From Microplitis mediator (lineage: Eukaryota; Arthropoda; Insecta; Hymenoptera; Braconidae): a stretch of 64,000 nt of DNA. The notes under the pieces are model-generated. The model saw only the letters and a list, made by a program, of their open reading frames with translations. It was not told where the DNA came from and searched no databases. Positions 19,696 through 31,900 of the stretch are shown here, piece after piece. The stretch lies in the NCBI RefSeq assembly GCF_029852145.1, contig NC_079971.1:16022667-16086666 (forward strand), written 5' to 3'. How positions within the stretch are numbered: the stretch's first letter is position 1; every line of letters begins with the position of its first letter. The position numbers were made by a program, and so were the translations under genes.

Positions 19696-19874
19696 ACCAT
19701 TTTATATAGTGGAAACCTAAACATGCAAACCTCTCAAAAAGACAATTTATAGATAAATTGAGAAAAATATAGATAGCCCGAACTGGGAATCGAACCCAGA
19801 CCAATTCGGTAACGCGCCGAGTGCTCTACCAGTTGAGCTATCCGGCCTTATACTATATTCCGTTCAATTTGATC
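19696..19874 (-). mobile_element. tRNA-derived SINE, copy B
   Basis: An almost identical direct copy of copy A, with its tRNA-like head at 19776-19847 and differing at only a few bases. A 40-base spacer with ACACCGTCC separates the copies. Both end with the same TATACTATATTCCG segment beyond the tRNA head. Confidence 0.75.
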
Positions 19875-21095
19875 AATTTCACCCCAGAGGACTCCCTCCG
19901 TGATGTCGATCGGCTCTGATAATTCCCCGTTGCTACGCACTCTCATGTGAATATTGCTGTATAGGTTACTTAGAAGTCGTAAGATCTTGGAGCTAAGACC
20001 AAGTCTGGCTAGCTTCTCCCAGAGCTTTTGATGAGGAACAGAGTCAAAAGCTCTCTTGAAGTCAATGAAAAGGGCGTAAGCAAAAACGCCTTTGAAAAGC
20101 GCTTGTGATTGTAACGAGGAGATTAAGTTAAAGATGTTATCTTCACAACCGCGGCCAGATTGGAAACCAGCTTGCTCCTCAGGGATCAAATTATTTTCTT
20201 TTGCCCTTTTTTTGAGTCGATCATGGATAATCTGAATAAATACCTTGGCCATGCAGTTGACCAATGCTATGCCACGATAGTTATTCGGGTCCGTGGCGTC
20301 ACCCTTCTTGTGAAGCATACACATGATCACACTGGACCAGCCACTGGGTGCGGTGCCGGGTCCCAGAATCTTGTAAAACAGTGCGAGAGTATAAAGGAGC
20401 CAGTTATCTGGCAGTTCATTCAGAAATTAATTCGAAATTCCGTCAGAGCCTGCAGCTTGCGCTGCTTGACTTTAGAGAGACTTTTAATGAGTTCGGCCAT
20501 GGTAATCTTGTCATCTAGTGTAACTACTTCGGTATTTGGAAAGGAGTAGGAGACGGTGGATCTAGCAGGGTAAGTGCTGTTGAAAAATTTCTCCCATTCG
20601 TGGAGAGAGATAGAGGAAAAATGAGAAGAGAAGCCCCTGGAGGACCTGATAACTTTCCAAAATTCTGTTGGGTTACTGACGTTGTTAAATTTTTGCCTAA
20701 CCTGCTCGGATTTTTGAAGTTCTATCAGCGAGTAGATTTTGCTTTTTAAAGAGTAATATTCTTTCAAGGCTAGTCGGTCGTTGCAAGCTAATTTACAAAG
20801 TTTAAGCGACAGGTTTACTCTCTGTTTCAGGTGATAACAATCTTAATTAAACCAAGGTTTGTTAGTTTGCCTCGTACTTGCGCGAATAGGCTTAAGCATA
20901 TAACAGTGTTTAGCTGCCGATGTTATACCAAGACAAAGATTTTTGTATAGGTTATTTATATTGTCGGTAACAAAGTGTGCCAAAACGAGGGGATACCAGC
21001 TCATCGATGTTCTATACACATCTCTCTGTTCTGGCTTCGAACGAAGAGTAGGGAGTTTGTCCTGCTTACAAGCCAGATCTTCCAATTCTGTATAC

Positions 21096-21389
21096 CCTCG
21101 CAGATTTGAATCACGGTGGGAACACCGTGGAAGTGTAAACATCGTGGATCCACCGTGGTTACACGGTGGGTTTGTTCCATTTTACCACTGTGATTACGCG
21201 GTGTATCCACTGTGATTACGCGGTGTATCCACCGTGATTCCACGGTGGCTTTGTGCTATTTCACCACCGTGGTTCCACGGTGTATCCACCGCATAATCAC
21301 AGTGGAAACACCGTGTATACAAGGTGGATACACCGCGTAATCACAATGGTAAAATGGAACAAACCCACCGTGATTCAAATCTGCGAGGG
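21096..21389. mobile_element. 294-bp MITE with TA flanks and nested palindromes
   Basis: The termini are inverted: CCCTCGCAGATTTGAATCAC at the left matches the complement at the right, flanked by TA on both sides (21094-21095 and 21390-21391). The interior consists of many short palindromes built on CACCGTG / CACGGTG. It splits the LINE ORF2 between endonuclease and reverse transcriptase. A TA target suggests mobilisation by a Tc1/mariner-type transposase. Confidence 0.85.
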
Positions 21390-22149
21390 TAGTTTGGGTT
21401 TGAAGTAAAGAGCTCAACTGTAACCGGAAAATGATCTGAGTTGGTAATGACAAGGTTGACTTCCATATCTTTGACGAGGTGTAGCCCTTGTATGCTAATC
21501 CACATTAGGTCCACGGTGCTCTGACCGTTTTTGTTTGAGAATGTGAATCGTCCTGGAGTGTCTCTTAAAGTGCAGCCATTTAAAAGTACGAAACTATTGG
21601 TGTCTTTGAAGTCCAGGAGCATCTTACCTCTCTGATTGGTAGAGCTGTCCATAGAGTCTCTGGCTGGGGATAGGTAGGGAAAATCCAGTACATTAGGGTC
21701 GTAGGCTGCCAACGAACCAAGCCTGGTGTTGAAATCACCCGCAATTACAAAAATATCATGGGGTATTTTCGAACAAATATGATTTATTAAAAGTTGCAGT
21801 TCGTCAAGCTCCTTAGAGAGATGAGAGTCAGGGCTGAAGTAAATAGAGATAGTGACTATACGTGTGCCTGTTAGTGTTATTAATGAAGCAATCCACGAGC
21901 GGCTGGAGGCCAAAATTTTATGATGAGCAGAATTGTTCACCAAAGAGACGAGTCCTCCTCTGGCTCTCCCTGGCAGATTGTGGAATTTAATGGCGGGACT
22001 CCAAGACACTTGCCATTGTTTTGGCAAGGGGGACCAAAAGGAGGGTATATTCGATAACCAGGTTTCAGAGGCGTTGACATACAATGAGTCGAGTTCATCA
22101 ATTGCTTCAAGTAGGTCATCAAACCCATGAACGTTCCGAAACGTAAGCT

Positions 22150-23425
22150 TTACTGTTGTGTGACTTTTTGGTCGTTTTTTGTGCTATTGCAATTGTCTGT
22201 ATCCATTTGAGCTAGGGTATCTTCTTGTTGTGTTTGAGGGTTATGTGGGGTGAAGCGGCTAGTCCAATTGGAAAAGCGGACCGAAACTTTGTTCGATGGG
22301 TCCAATTTGTGGGGGATACCATCTACGTAGGCTCTAAGATGCCCGTATCTAACCTTCTTTCCTTCTTGCGTGAGTTTTTTACCCAATTCCCTTATACTTT
22401 TCTCCATTCGCTCCTCTTCAAGGGTTAAGTCGTGGTTAATGTAGACTGGGATCATGAGGTTATTTTTTCTACATAACAATGATTTTGACGTTTTGATCCT
22501 TGAGGGTGACTTTGAGTTTATTATTTTCCTTCCCAAACACAGCTACGCTGGAAATACAGTTTTCAACATTAAATTGAGTCTCTAAAAATTTACTTACTGG
22601 GCTGGTAGGATTAACTTTATTAAATACTAAGCCTCTGATGACTACGTTATTTCTTCTAAAATGTTTTTCGACAGCGGGGATAGAAGATCTTATGACTTAG
22701 TTCTCAATCGCAGATGGGTGAGTGACAAATTGGGAGGTTGGTTTCGAGGGCCACCCAGGATCGGGAGCAAAGAAGGCAATAGAATGCTCCAGCAATTCCA
22801 GACGGGATTTCAGGTCAGCAATCTACGATCTTAGAGCCACATTTTCAACAGCAAAATCTTTATCAATCGACTGAATTAGCGTGGCGCTTGATAATTTAAC
22901 GTCAGCGATTTCAACTAATAGCTCCAATTTGACTTTGTCGAGATGGGCTTTGTCTTCAGATCTCCATTTGTCCATGTTTTTGAGGATAGCGTCTAAAAGC
23001 TCCTTGCTTTCTCCCATTTTATTTTTAAGCTGCCGAACTGAAGGTGGTGAAGAGGATGAACGCTGTAGTTTCTCAGGTGAGCTGGTCTCGGGTCTAGAAT
23101 CTCTGAGCCTCTTCTTGGATTTATTGGACAGATCTGGTAATGAACAAGCGTGAACAAGGCGATGTTTTTTCAAAGATTCTGCCAGGGAAGGCCGGCCTCT
23201 ACCGCTCCTAGGTGTGAGTATTGATTTATCCTTTACTTCGGTCGTGGGAGTTGAAAGAAAATTGGAGATGTTTTTGCTTGCGTTCAAACTTCCCGCTGGT
23301 AGAGTTGGAGGAGAAGAAGTAGCATTGGTAGCGGTCCCTGGTAGTTCACACAAGGGGCTAGGCTCCTCGACCACAGTGTTGCCAACTGCCATATCAGCGC
23401 TTGCGCAGATTACATTCATATCCAA
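22150..23425 (-). pseudogene. LINE ORF1 remnant (Gag-like)
   Basis: The first part (23425-22823) is Ser/Pro/Thr-rich with a basic patch (SKKRLRDSRP) and then a coiled coil (QLKNKMGESKELLDAILKNM). It stops at a TAG at 22823. The same frame continues with LELLEHSIAFFAPDPGW, a further stop near 22697, then a segment with RRNNVVIRGL that resembles the RNA-binding domain start of LINE ORF1 proteins. The last part (22536-22150) is a conserved tail. At least two stops and a shift make it non-functional. Confidence 0.65.
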
Positions 23426-23672
23426 TAATCATAGGTTATTCTAACCTAGATTCCAACAGCCGGAACTTTAAAAAATTCGAAACTTAATGAAATCGTATCT
23501 GAGACACAAGATTTAACACGCACTGATAATGTTAAAAAATTTCATCAGGGTTTGCAACAAAAACGTTATTAACTGACTCGGTATTGCGTGAAAAGACTTA
23601 TAAAAATATTAACCGGAAAATAAGCGTCAGTACACCACAGAGTGCCAACTTAAACTCGAAATATATTATTTA

Positions 23673-25339
23673 AGTATATTTCAAATTAAAATTAAATGAA
23701 AACAAATTGAAAAATTAATTTTCATTAAATAGAGATACGAAACATATTATTTAAATATATTTCAATTTGAAATCAAATGAAAACGAATTGAAAAATTAAT
23801 TTTCACTAAATAAAGATATGAAACATATTGTCATTTATCACTCATTCAAAGTTAAGTAAATTGTTATTCTCATCGTCCGTCGGAACTCGAACAGAAAAAA
23901 AAACGAAAGAGAACGCAGGTTCATAAACGAAACATTACCTTTAATTGTGATCTTAAATTGAAAATCAACTTTAATTTAAATTTTACACCTTATTTAATTC
24001 CCAAAATTTCATGATTTTCATGAATGATTTTTAAATTTAATATTTTGATTGCCCATAAATTTGCACAGAAACAAGTAAATAAAAATCACCGCACGTTTAT
24101 ATTTGATCGCAAGGGAAAAAAATTTGTTTTCACGATTGTAAATTGAACAGATCCTTAATAGGTGATTGAAATTCTCTGGTTGACGTTGAATGTAATTGAC
24201 AATCGAAATCCCTGGTTGTAATTGAAGTTGAAATCGTTGCACATTAAAAATTGAAAATTCTTGAATATAATCAAAATTGAAATTCTTGAAATAAATTGGA
24301 AGTTGAAATCCTTGGATGAAATCCTTGAATGAAACGGGATCACACCCAAAAACTTGACTTTAAAACTTTAAAAACTGGGTCACATCCGACGAGAGTGAGC
24401 TTACGCCCGACGGTAACGGAATTGCATCGCGAACTGATGAGTTTTTCTATCTCATGACATTAGCGGATGCAGTAATTTTTATTTACTTTGTTATTTAAGA
24501 TGGTCTCCCATGGTAGGGGCTATGAGAAAAGACGCAGAACGACTTTCCCAGAGTTAATTTTTTATTCATTAAAAATTTATCGATGATCCAAGTTTTCTCT
24601 GAATCTTTGTTTATTCAAATAAATTTGATATCTCATATCAGCAATTTTATTCATTTAAATAAAATAAAAAGTAATGCCATCGGCAGTTTAATTTATAGCA
24701 TTAATAAATAATAAAATTATAGATATTTTCCAAAATGCATAGGTAAAAATTTATAAAACTGAAATTACTATTAAATTTGATGTTTTCGATGAATTTACTA
24801 TTAATTTTGGGGGTATTATAGCCCTCTGAACAGTCTTTTCTTGATTTCATGTATTAGAATAGCAGCAGGAATAAGTTGGTCGTTTACTCGTGCTGCGCGC
24901 GTTTTCATTAAATAAATCTGGGCTTCGCTCTAGTGTTTTACTCCGCCCGGTACTCAGGTTACATCACGGTATTCGCGCCCACTCAAATGTAATTTTCCAC
25001 CTTCCTGTATGCTCTCTTTCTTACAAGATGGTAAACTTATAACATATAGGTATAACATCCATTTAATTATTTTCAAACATGTATATGTATTATATTTCTA
25101 AAAATAATTAATTCTGACAATATATATTATTTATATTTAAATGCATATATTTTCTTAAATCGTTAGATATATTTATTTTTAGATGTATATATTAGTTAAT
25201 AATTAAATGTATGCATTATTCAATTTCTTTAAATATATGTTTAAAATATTTTCAAATTATTTAAGATGCACGTTTTGTTCAAATTTATTTAATTTTGACA
25301 TAAGTATATTATCCTATTTGTGTATATTTATTTTTACCC

Positions 25340-25380
<41 letters not shown>
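23673..25380. repeat. AT-rich intergenic DNA with an 81-bp tandem repeat
   Basis: Two 81-bp units at about 23657-23830, containing GAAAAATTAATTTTCA and GAAACATATT, continue a unit cut by the LINE at 17497-17537. From 24150 to 24340 a degenerate TTGAAAT/CTTGAAT repeat fills the sequence. An AT dinucleotide run lies at 25342-25381. No gene is seen. Confidence 0.55.
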
Positions 25381-25384
<4 letters not shown>

Positions 25385-26959
25385 TGTGGCTCATTTGAAA
25401 CGACTATTTTTTTTTCTGCTCCATTGACGGAATATTGTTCTAGACATAAAAAAAAAATTTTCCACACAGGGAAACCTTTATACTTCAAAAGTTCCTACAG
25501 TAAAATTTATGTAACAGGAACGGGGTCAGAGTTAAAAAATGTAAAAGTCGATTTTTAGCGATTTTTGTGTATTTTTTGAGTTTTTCGTAGAAAATATTGT
25601 AGTTACCGAAAAAAAGTAGATAACAAATTTGTAGGAAATCAAATTTGCTACAAGAAAGGTCCTGTAAGCCAAGGCTGTAAAATCTGTTGTTTCTGAAATA
25701 AATTGAATTATACATATGAAAATTCAAGATATCGTTGCAGTATATGATTTGTTAAATTAATAATTTAATTTTCATTTATTAAATGTTTTTTTTTGGACAT
25801 CATATTATTTTTTCATGAAAATATAACAAAAAAAAAAAATTATCTATATGGGGCATTCCACGCCAAATCGGACGGTTTCAAAAATTGATTTTTCCGATTT
25901 TCTTCAATTTTTGGTATTTTTTAGTACCCCTCAAAAGAGGCTTCCCGGTAAATTTTGAGATCATTTTGATTAATGGTTCGAAAAATATCGAATTTTGAAA
26001 AAAAAAACCGCTCTTTTTATGGTTTTATGATCATAACTTTCGTAATAATGGTCGAAATTCAATGTTTTTTTATTCGAAATTTTCGTTTTTAGTTAGCCTT
26101 TACAGACAAAAATGCATAAGAAATATACGAAATGTTTTTGATCGAGATTACGAAAGTTATGATCAAAAAACCATAAAAAGAGCGGTTTTTTTTTCAAAAT
26201 TCGATATTTTTCGAACCATTAATCAAAATGATCTCAAAATTTACCGGGAAGCCTCTTTTGAGGGGTACTAAAAAATACCAAAAATTGAAGAAAATCGGAA
26301 AAATCAATTTTTGAAACCGTCCGATTTGGCGTGGAATGCCCCATATAGATAAATTTTTTTTTGTTATATTTTCATGAAAAAATAATATGATGTCCAAAAA
26401 AAACATTTAATGAATGAAAATTAATATATTAATTAACAAATCATATACTGCAAAGATATCTTGAATTTTCATATGTGTAATTCAATTTATTTCAGAAACA
26501 ACAGATTTTACAGCCTTGGCTTACAGGACCTTTTTTGTAGCAAATTTGATTTCCTACAAATTTGTCAATTACTTTTTTTCGGTAACTACAATATTTTCTA
26601 CGAAAAACTCAAAAAATACACAAAAATCGCTAAAAATCGACTTTTACATTTTTTAACTCTGACCCCGTTCCTGTCACATAAATTTTACTGTAGGAACTTT
26701 TGAAGTATAAAGGTTCCCCTACAACTTCTGCCTATGGACAGTAAAAAAATGTGAAATGCAGCAGAGCTATAGATAATTAAAAAGAAAAACCTCCACTTTA
26801 CATGCTAAATGAATGGGGAACTTTCAAATTTAATTAGCGAGTTCTTAAAATTAAAATTAAAGGCTCAAATTTTGTGGAAAATTTTTTTTTTATGTGTAGA
26901 ACAATATTCCGTCAATGGAGCAAAAAAAAAAAATAGTCGTTTCAAATGAGCCACCCTAA
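25381..26959. mobile_element. Long imperfect palindrome (fold-back or hairpin element), 1.58 kb
   Basis: The left end, TTAGTGTGGCTCATTTGAAA, is matched in complement at the right end (26940-26959), and the arms pair inwards to a centre near 26100. Shared blocks include CCATTGACGGAATATTG, TTACTGTAGGAACTTTTG, GGGGCATTCCACGCCAAATC and CATAACTTTCGTAAT. The right arm carries about 150 extra bases (26722-26870). It lies between AT repeats, so the flanking TA duplication cannot be separated from the repeat. The small frames within it are mirror images of one another and not genes. Confidence 0.85.
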
Positions 26960-27289
26960 TATATATATTTGGCGACGATACTTTAGGTTTAGATTGCAAT
27001 AATCACTGCCTATGTCGCCAACTACCAAAGAGTGAAACGTTGTGAGAGATAATGAGAAAAGGAGAGATGGAAAAAGGTAATTGTGGGGAGAGAGGCGTTT
27101 CGTCTAAGTTTACGATAGCTGAGACTCGTCAGTTAGGTGTGTCTATCGTATACCCCACCTAAGACGCCGAGTTGGAAGTAACATGTTGGAAATGTTATAT
27201 ATTGAAACAGGTGTAGGGACGAGATACTGCGAGAGGCGCGAGTTGTAGATGCCATCTCGTGGAGTGAAGCCGAACCACCACATATATAT
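26960..27289. other. Unassigned sequence left of the gypsy element
   Basis: About 330 bases of more balanced composition ending in CATATATAT directly before the LTR. No open frame, repeat or RNA is recognised. It could be a remnant of another LTR or a unique flank. Confidence 0.3.
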
Positions 27290-27548
27290 TGTAACGAATG
27301 TGAAACTGATCTTTAAAAATATTTGAATAGCTAGAAAACAAATGCCTTCTTCTCTTGTTTTATAGATGCGCGATTAAAGTCAGTCAGTCTCATATTGACA
27401 ACTAAACAGCAAACATTGTATCTCAATAAACTATATTGCTCTCTCTTGCTTTCTTTACTGCTGTTAATTGTGGTGTTGTTATTTATAATTTAAGTGTGTT
27501 ATCATTGTAGTGTATAAGTGATATTAATTTAAGATACCAATCACTACA
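27290..27548 (+). repeat. Left LTR of gypsy element
   Basis: Begins TGTAACGAATG and ends TCACTACA. It contains TCAGTCAGTCTC and AATAAACTATA, which could be initiator and poly(A) signals. Confidence 0.93.
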
Positions 27549-27551
27549 ATT

Positions 27552-27566
27552 TGGTGTCAGAAGTGC
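27552..27566 (+). promoter_or_regulatory. Primer-binding site of gypsy element
   Basis: TGGTGTCAGAAGTG lies 3 bases after the LTR. It is complementary to the 3' end of insect tRNA-Leu (…CACTTCTGACACCA), from memory of that tRNA. Confidence 0.65.
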
Positions 27567-27621
27567 GTGAGTGAGTGAAGTGACATATTTAAAAAAAAAA
27601 AAAAAAAAAATATTGATAATT

Positions 27622-28890
27622 ATGCCGCGACAAACAAGACGAACAATTTCCGATGATATCTCAGATATCATCGAGGACGCTCGGGACAATAAATTGCGGA
27701 GCGAGCTTGACAACAAGCTAGAAGATTTCCGCGAGCAAATTACGTGTTATTTAGAGAAGAAAAGTGAGGAAGATAAACAGAAGAGAGAGGAAGATGAGAA
27801 GAGGTTCGACAGCCTGGAATCCAAATTCTCCAGGATGGAAGGATTTCTAAGCAGGATCGCGGATAAATTAGAAGATACATCAAAAGGAAACAAATCCGGT
27901 GATGTACCCCTTACTAATAATAATAATAATAATAATAGTCGCGACTCAACATTCGATGCGGTTCCTCCTCGGAACATTAATGTTGAGGCAGAGGTCCATG
28001 CCGACGCGGAAATAAATAAAAATTTAGAAAATAAATCAGGCGAAAAATTTGATAAAAATAAACCGAAAATTATCGCGACATCAAACCCATCATTTGTTTT
28101 TAGACCGATTGACTCAATTAAACCAAACACATTTGATGCTTCTGTATCTGCTGATAGATATCTAAAACATTTTGAAATCGTTTCAAATCACAACGGTTGG
28201 ACAGAACAAATTAAAGCGTCATACTTAGGAGCTTCATTGAGAGGAAAAGCTCAAACAATTTTAGACAAATTATCGTCAGATGAATTAAATAATTACGACA
28301 AAATTAAAGAAATCTTAATATCGCGATTCGGAGAAAGAAAATTTTCTTATGTTTATTTAAATGAATTACAAAATAAAAAACAAAAATTTAACGAGTCTCT
28401 TGACAGTTTTGCTGAAACAATAGACAAACTCTCTCGCCTCGCGTATCCCGATTTAACAGATGATATGATTGAACGTCAATCTTCTCAACAATTTATTAGT
28501 GGGTTACTAGATAAAAAATTACGATATTCTTTGAGATCAGAAAAAATTTTTACGTTAAATAAAGCTTTAGAAAGAGCTTTAGAATTAGAATCAATTTCAA
28601 AATTAATTGACAGTGAGGAAAGAAATAAAATTCACCCAAATAATAATTTCAAACAATTAGATAATTATAAACCTAATCTTAAAAGAAAATTCGAATTTAA
28701 TAATAATAATAATCCTAACTTTAACCGTACTCCCACTCCTACATGTTGGAACTGCGGAAAGACAGGTCATTTCAAATCAGATTGTAAAAATACCCAAAAT
28801 CTTAATCAAAATTACCGACAAAATTTTCAACAAAATAAAAGACCAAGATATAACCAAAATAATAAAAATAACCAAAATCAGGGAAACTAA
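27622..28890 (+). CDS. gag: Gag of gypsy element
   Basis: A 422-residue Gag from the ATG at 27622 (MPRQTRR); an earlier in-frame ATG at 27571 would add a Lys run and is less likely. It has an acidic coiled-coil N-terminus, a retrotransposon capsid domain (about residues 165-300, with YLGASLRGKA and FGERKF), a Lys/Asn-rich tail and a CCHC zinc knuckle (CWNCGKTGHFKSDC) for RNA binding. Intact. The Pol frame is open upstream of its nominal start and overlaps the Gag end in the -1 frame, so Pol is probably made by -1 frameshifting. Confidence 0.92.
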   Translation: MPRQTRRTISDDISDIIEDARDNKLRSELDNKLEDFREQITCYLEKKSEEDKQKREEDEKRFDSLESKFSRMEGFLSRIADKLEDTSKGNKSGDVPLTNNNNNNNSRDSTFDAVPPRNINVEAEVHADAEINKNLENKSGEKFDKNKPKIIATSNPSFVFRPIDSIKPNTFDASVSADRYLKHFEIVSNHNGWTEQIKASYLGASLRGKAQTILDKLSSDELNNYDKIKEILISRFGERKFSYVYLNELQNKKQKFNESLDSFAETIDKLSRLAYPDLTDDMIERQSSQQFISGLLDKKLRYSLRSEKIFTLNKALERALELESISKLIDSEERNKIHPNNNFKQLDNYKPNLKRKFEFNNNNNPNFNRTPTPTCWNCGKTGHFKSDCKNTQNLNQNYRQNFQQNKRPRYNQNNKNNQNQGN

Positions 28891-28952
28891 AAGGGGTTGA
28901 TTCGACGGGGGACGAATCAACCTATTCTATTAAAAAAATAAAATTAGACAAC

Positions 28953-31900
28953 TTGGATCCTGATTTTGATTTAATATTACATGGAACTATTAACAATATT
29001 CCTTGTAAAATGAATATTGATACCGCGGCTGATATTACCGTTGCTAATATTAATTTATTTAATAATCTAAACAATAATAATTATAAACCTTATAAAATTT
29101 ATACGGCATCTGGTAAAGAATTTCCATATAAATTTATTCATAAAAGTCAAATTAAAATTTCGAATTTCTCCATCGAATTAGATATTGTTTTTGCGGAAAT
29201 TAAAGAGGATTGTTTACTGGGTAAAGATTTTCTAAAAAAATCAAAATTAATAAAAAATTTCAATGAACTTTTAAATAAAAAATTTAAAAATAACAAAAAG
29301 ATCTATGTAAATCAATTAAAAACCGAAACAAATTTATTATTACCAGAATTTTTAAACGAAGTTTACAATTCATCGATTAAAAATTTAAACGATTCACAAA
29401 AAGAAAAATTTAATAAATTTTTAATAAAATATCAAAGTATCTTTGCAAAAAATAAAAATGACATTGGCGTCTGTAATTATATTGAACATGATATTGACAC
29501 AGGAAATGCTCAACCCATTAAACAATCACCTAGGCGTATTACATTACATTACAGGAAAGAAGCTTTCGAATTATTAAAAGACATGAAAAGTCAGGGTGTT
29601 ATTCAACCTAGTTCTAGTCCATGGGCATCTCCAGTCGTATTTAAAAAGAAAAAGGATGAAACTCTTAGATTTTGTGTAGATTATCGACAATTAAATTCCG
29701 TGACAAAGAAAAAGGCTACTCCAATTACTAATCAATTAGAAATTATCGATTCTATAGTAGGTACAGTTTGGATTTCAGTCGTCGATTTTAAAAGCGGATA
29801 TTGGCAGATCCGCATGAATGAAAAAGACAGGGAAAAGACAGCATTTTGCATAGGTGGTCAACTTTGGGAATTTTTAGTTCTTCCGTTCGGGTTATGTAAT
29901 GCCCCAGCTACTTTCATTGAATTAATGAATATTGTTTTAGAAGGATTAATAGGAAAAATTTGTGAAGTTTATATTGATGACATCATCATTCGTAGTAAAA
30001 CTTTCTTAGAACACCTCGAACATTTAGAAATCATATTTGATAGACTTCTTCAAGCAGGCCTAAAAATCAATACTAAAAAATGTGTATTCTTCCAACACAA
30101 AGTTCCATTTTTAGGTCATGTAATTTCCGGAAATAAAATCGAATGCGACCCAAAGAAAGTTGAATCAATCACCAATTGGCCTATTCCGAAAAATAAAACC
30201 GATCTTCGAGGTTTCTTAGGACTCTGCTCGTATTATAGGAGATTTATAAAAAATTTTTCCCTAATCGCTAAGGATCTTCATAAATTAACCGAGGAGAAAA
30301 TACAATTTATTTGGGATGATAAAGCTCATCAAGCCTTTGAAAACTTAAAGAAAGCTTTAAGTACTGCCCCTGTTCTAACACCTCCAGATCCGAATCTTCC
30401 TTTCATTCTGGATACTGACGCTTCCTATTTCCAATTAGGTGCAGTTTTGTCTCAAGTTCATCAAATTACAACTCCTGATGGTAAAGAACAAGAAGTTGAA
30501 AAAGTAGTAGCTTATTATAACAAAATATTAAACAAAGCGGAAAGAAACTATTGTGTAACTAGGAAAGAATTATTAGCTGTTGTAAAATCAATTGAACATT
30601 TTCGTCATTATTTGATAGGGGGAAAATTCATCATTAGAACAGATCATGCTGCACTAAAATGGTTATTATCTTTTAAAAACCCTGAAGGTCAAATGGCTCG
30701 TTGGTTAGAGGTTCTATTTCAATACGATTTTGAGATTATTCATCGCCTTGGTAAAAATCATCAAAATGCTGATGCATTATCTCGTCGTCCTTGTGATTGT
30801 AAAAAATGTCAAAAATTAAATTCAAAAATTTCAGAAGATTGTCTCTATATCCAACAAATAAATTTAGGTATTACAGATCCTATCAATTGGAGCAAACTCC
30901 AGAACGAAGATGAATTATTGAAAGTCGTCATTAATTTTAAAAAAAAAATCTTATACCAGATTGGCAGTCTATTTCTCATCTTAACTCCACCTTTAAAGTT
31001 TATCTACTCTATTGGGATTCTTTAGAGTTAAAAAACGATATACTTTATAAAAAGTGGGAATCTCCAAACCTCTCAAAAATTGTTTGGCAAATTATTGTTC
31101 CAAAAAGTAAAATTAACGATGTTCTTCATGAAGCACATAACTCTTCATCTGGTGGACATTTTGGAATCAATAAGACCCTTGACAAAATTCGTCAAAGATT
31201 CTATTGGGCAACTTGTAAACAGGACGTTGAGTTATGGTGTAAAAATTGTAAAATCTGTTTCTCGAAAAAAGGTCCTCATCGTAAAACTAAAGCAGAATAT
31301 CAGATTTATAATGTAGGGTCACCATTTGAAAGAATTGCAATTGACATTCTCGGTCCAATTACCAAATCTTCTTCGGGAAATCGTTTTATTTTAGTCGTTA
31401 CAGATTATTTCACTAGATGGCCAGAAGCGATTCCTCTTCCAAATCACCAAACATCCACAATTGTTGAAACATTAGTTTGTCATATTATTTGTCGTCATGG
31501 TCTTCCTTTAGAAATTCATTCAGATCAAGGTAGAGAATTTGAATCTTTAATTTTTAAAGAATTAATGGAATACTTGGGAATAAAGAAAACTCGAACAACT
31601 CCTTTGCACCCTCAATCAAACGGTTTGGTAGAAAGATTGAATAGGACAATTCTTCAATACCTCTCAAAATTTATCTCGAAAAATCAAAAAGATTGGGATA
31701 AATGGTTACCACTTTTCCTCTTAGCTTATCGCTCTTCTAAACATGAAACTACAGAATTTTCTCCTGCAATGCTCATGATGGGACGTGAACTCAGAATTCC
31801 TTTAGATCTTCTTCGAGGTTCTCCAATAAACCTGGAGAATTCAGGGGAATCTGAGTCACTATCTGATTTCGTGAGTCAATTGAAAGAGAAAATGAATTCT

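Larger units (their letters stand above)
18515..19874. mobile_element. Composite insertion inside the LINE reverse transcriptase
   Basis: Reverse transcriptase sequence stops near 19874 and resumes near 18515, so about 1.36 kb was added. It contains a roughly 100-bp direct repeat (18948-19043 and 19185-19281) sharing TATGCCCAAAAG and GGACTTAGGTCCCGTTACAT, a long A-run and ATT microsatellite (19332-19415), and two tRNA-derived SINE copies at its left-hand coding edge. The GC content of 18515-19300 is clearly higher than its surroundings. I could not identify a target duplication, so several events may be layered here. Confidence 0.6.
17857..22140 (-). pseudogene. LINE ORF2 remnant: endonuclease and reverse transcriptase
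   Basis: Endonuclease segment (about 22135-21392): SETW, then AGDFNT, STVDLMW and SDHFPV, the four landmarks of AP-type endonucleases, are all present. The frame then hits the MITE. Reverse transcriptase first half (20330-19870): NNYRGIALVN, IPEEQAGF, FIDFKRAFDSV, then GVLWGE, where the composite insertion begins. Second half (about 18515-17857): LLYADDIVLLA (catalytic YADD), the thumb, and a C-terminal region. Internal frameshifts and stops occur between 20330 and 20767 and near 18065-18093. The order of parts shows one ORF2, now inactive. Confidence 0.85.
17538..23656 (-). mobile_element. Non-LTR (LINE) retrotransposon, decayed and nested
   Basis: A 16-bp direct repeat, CGAAATATATTATTTA, lies at 17522-17537 and 23657-23672 and exactly brackets the element, a clear target-site duplication. 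The 3' end on the - strand is an AATA-type simple tail. The body has an ORF1 (22150-23425) and an ORF2 with apurinic-type endonuclease and reverse transcriptase (17857-22140). ORF2 is interrupted by a MITE (21096-21389) and by a composite insertion (about 18515-19874). The clade is uncertain; the endonuclease-RT order fits the Jockey/CR1/I side of LINEs. It inserted into an 81-bp tandem repeat whose units remain on both sides. Confidence 0.88.

Noticed and set aside
25485..26703. Several 65-80 codon frames on both strands
   Set aside because: They are mirror images within the palindrome (the same peptide appears from each arm) and have no domain.
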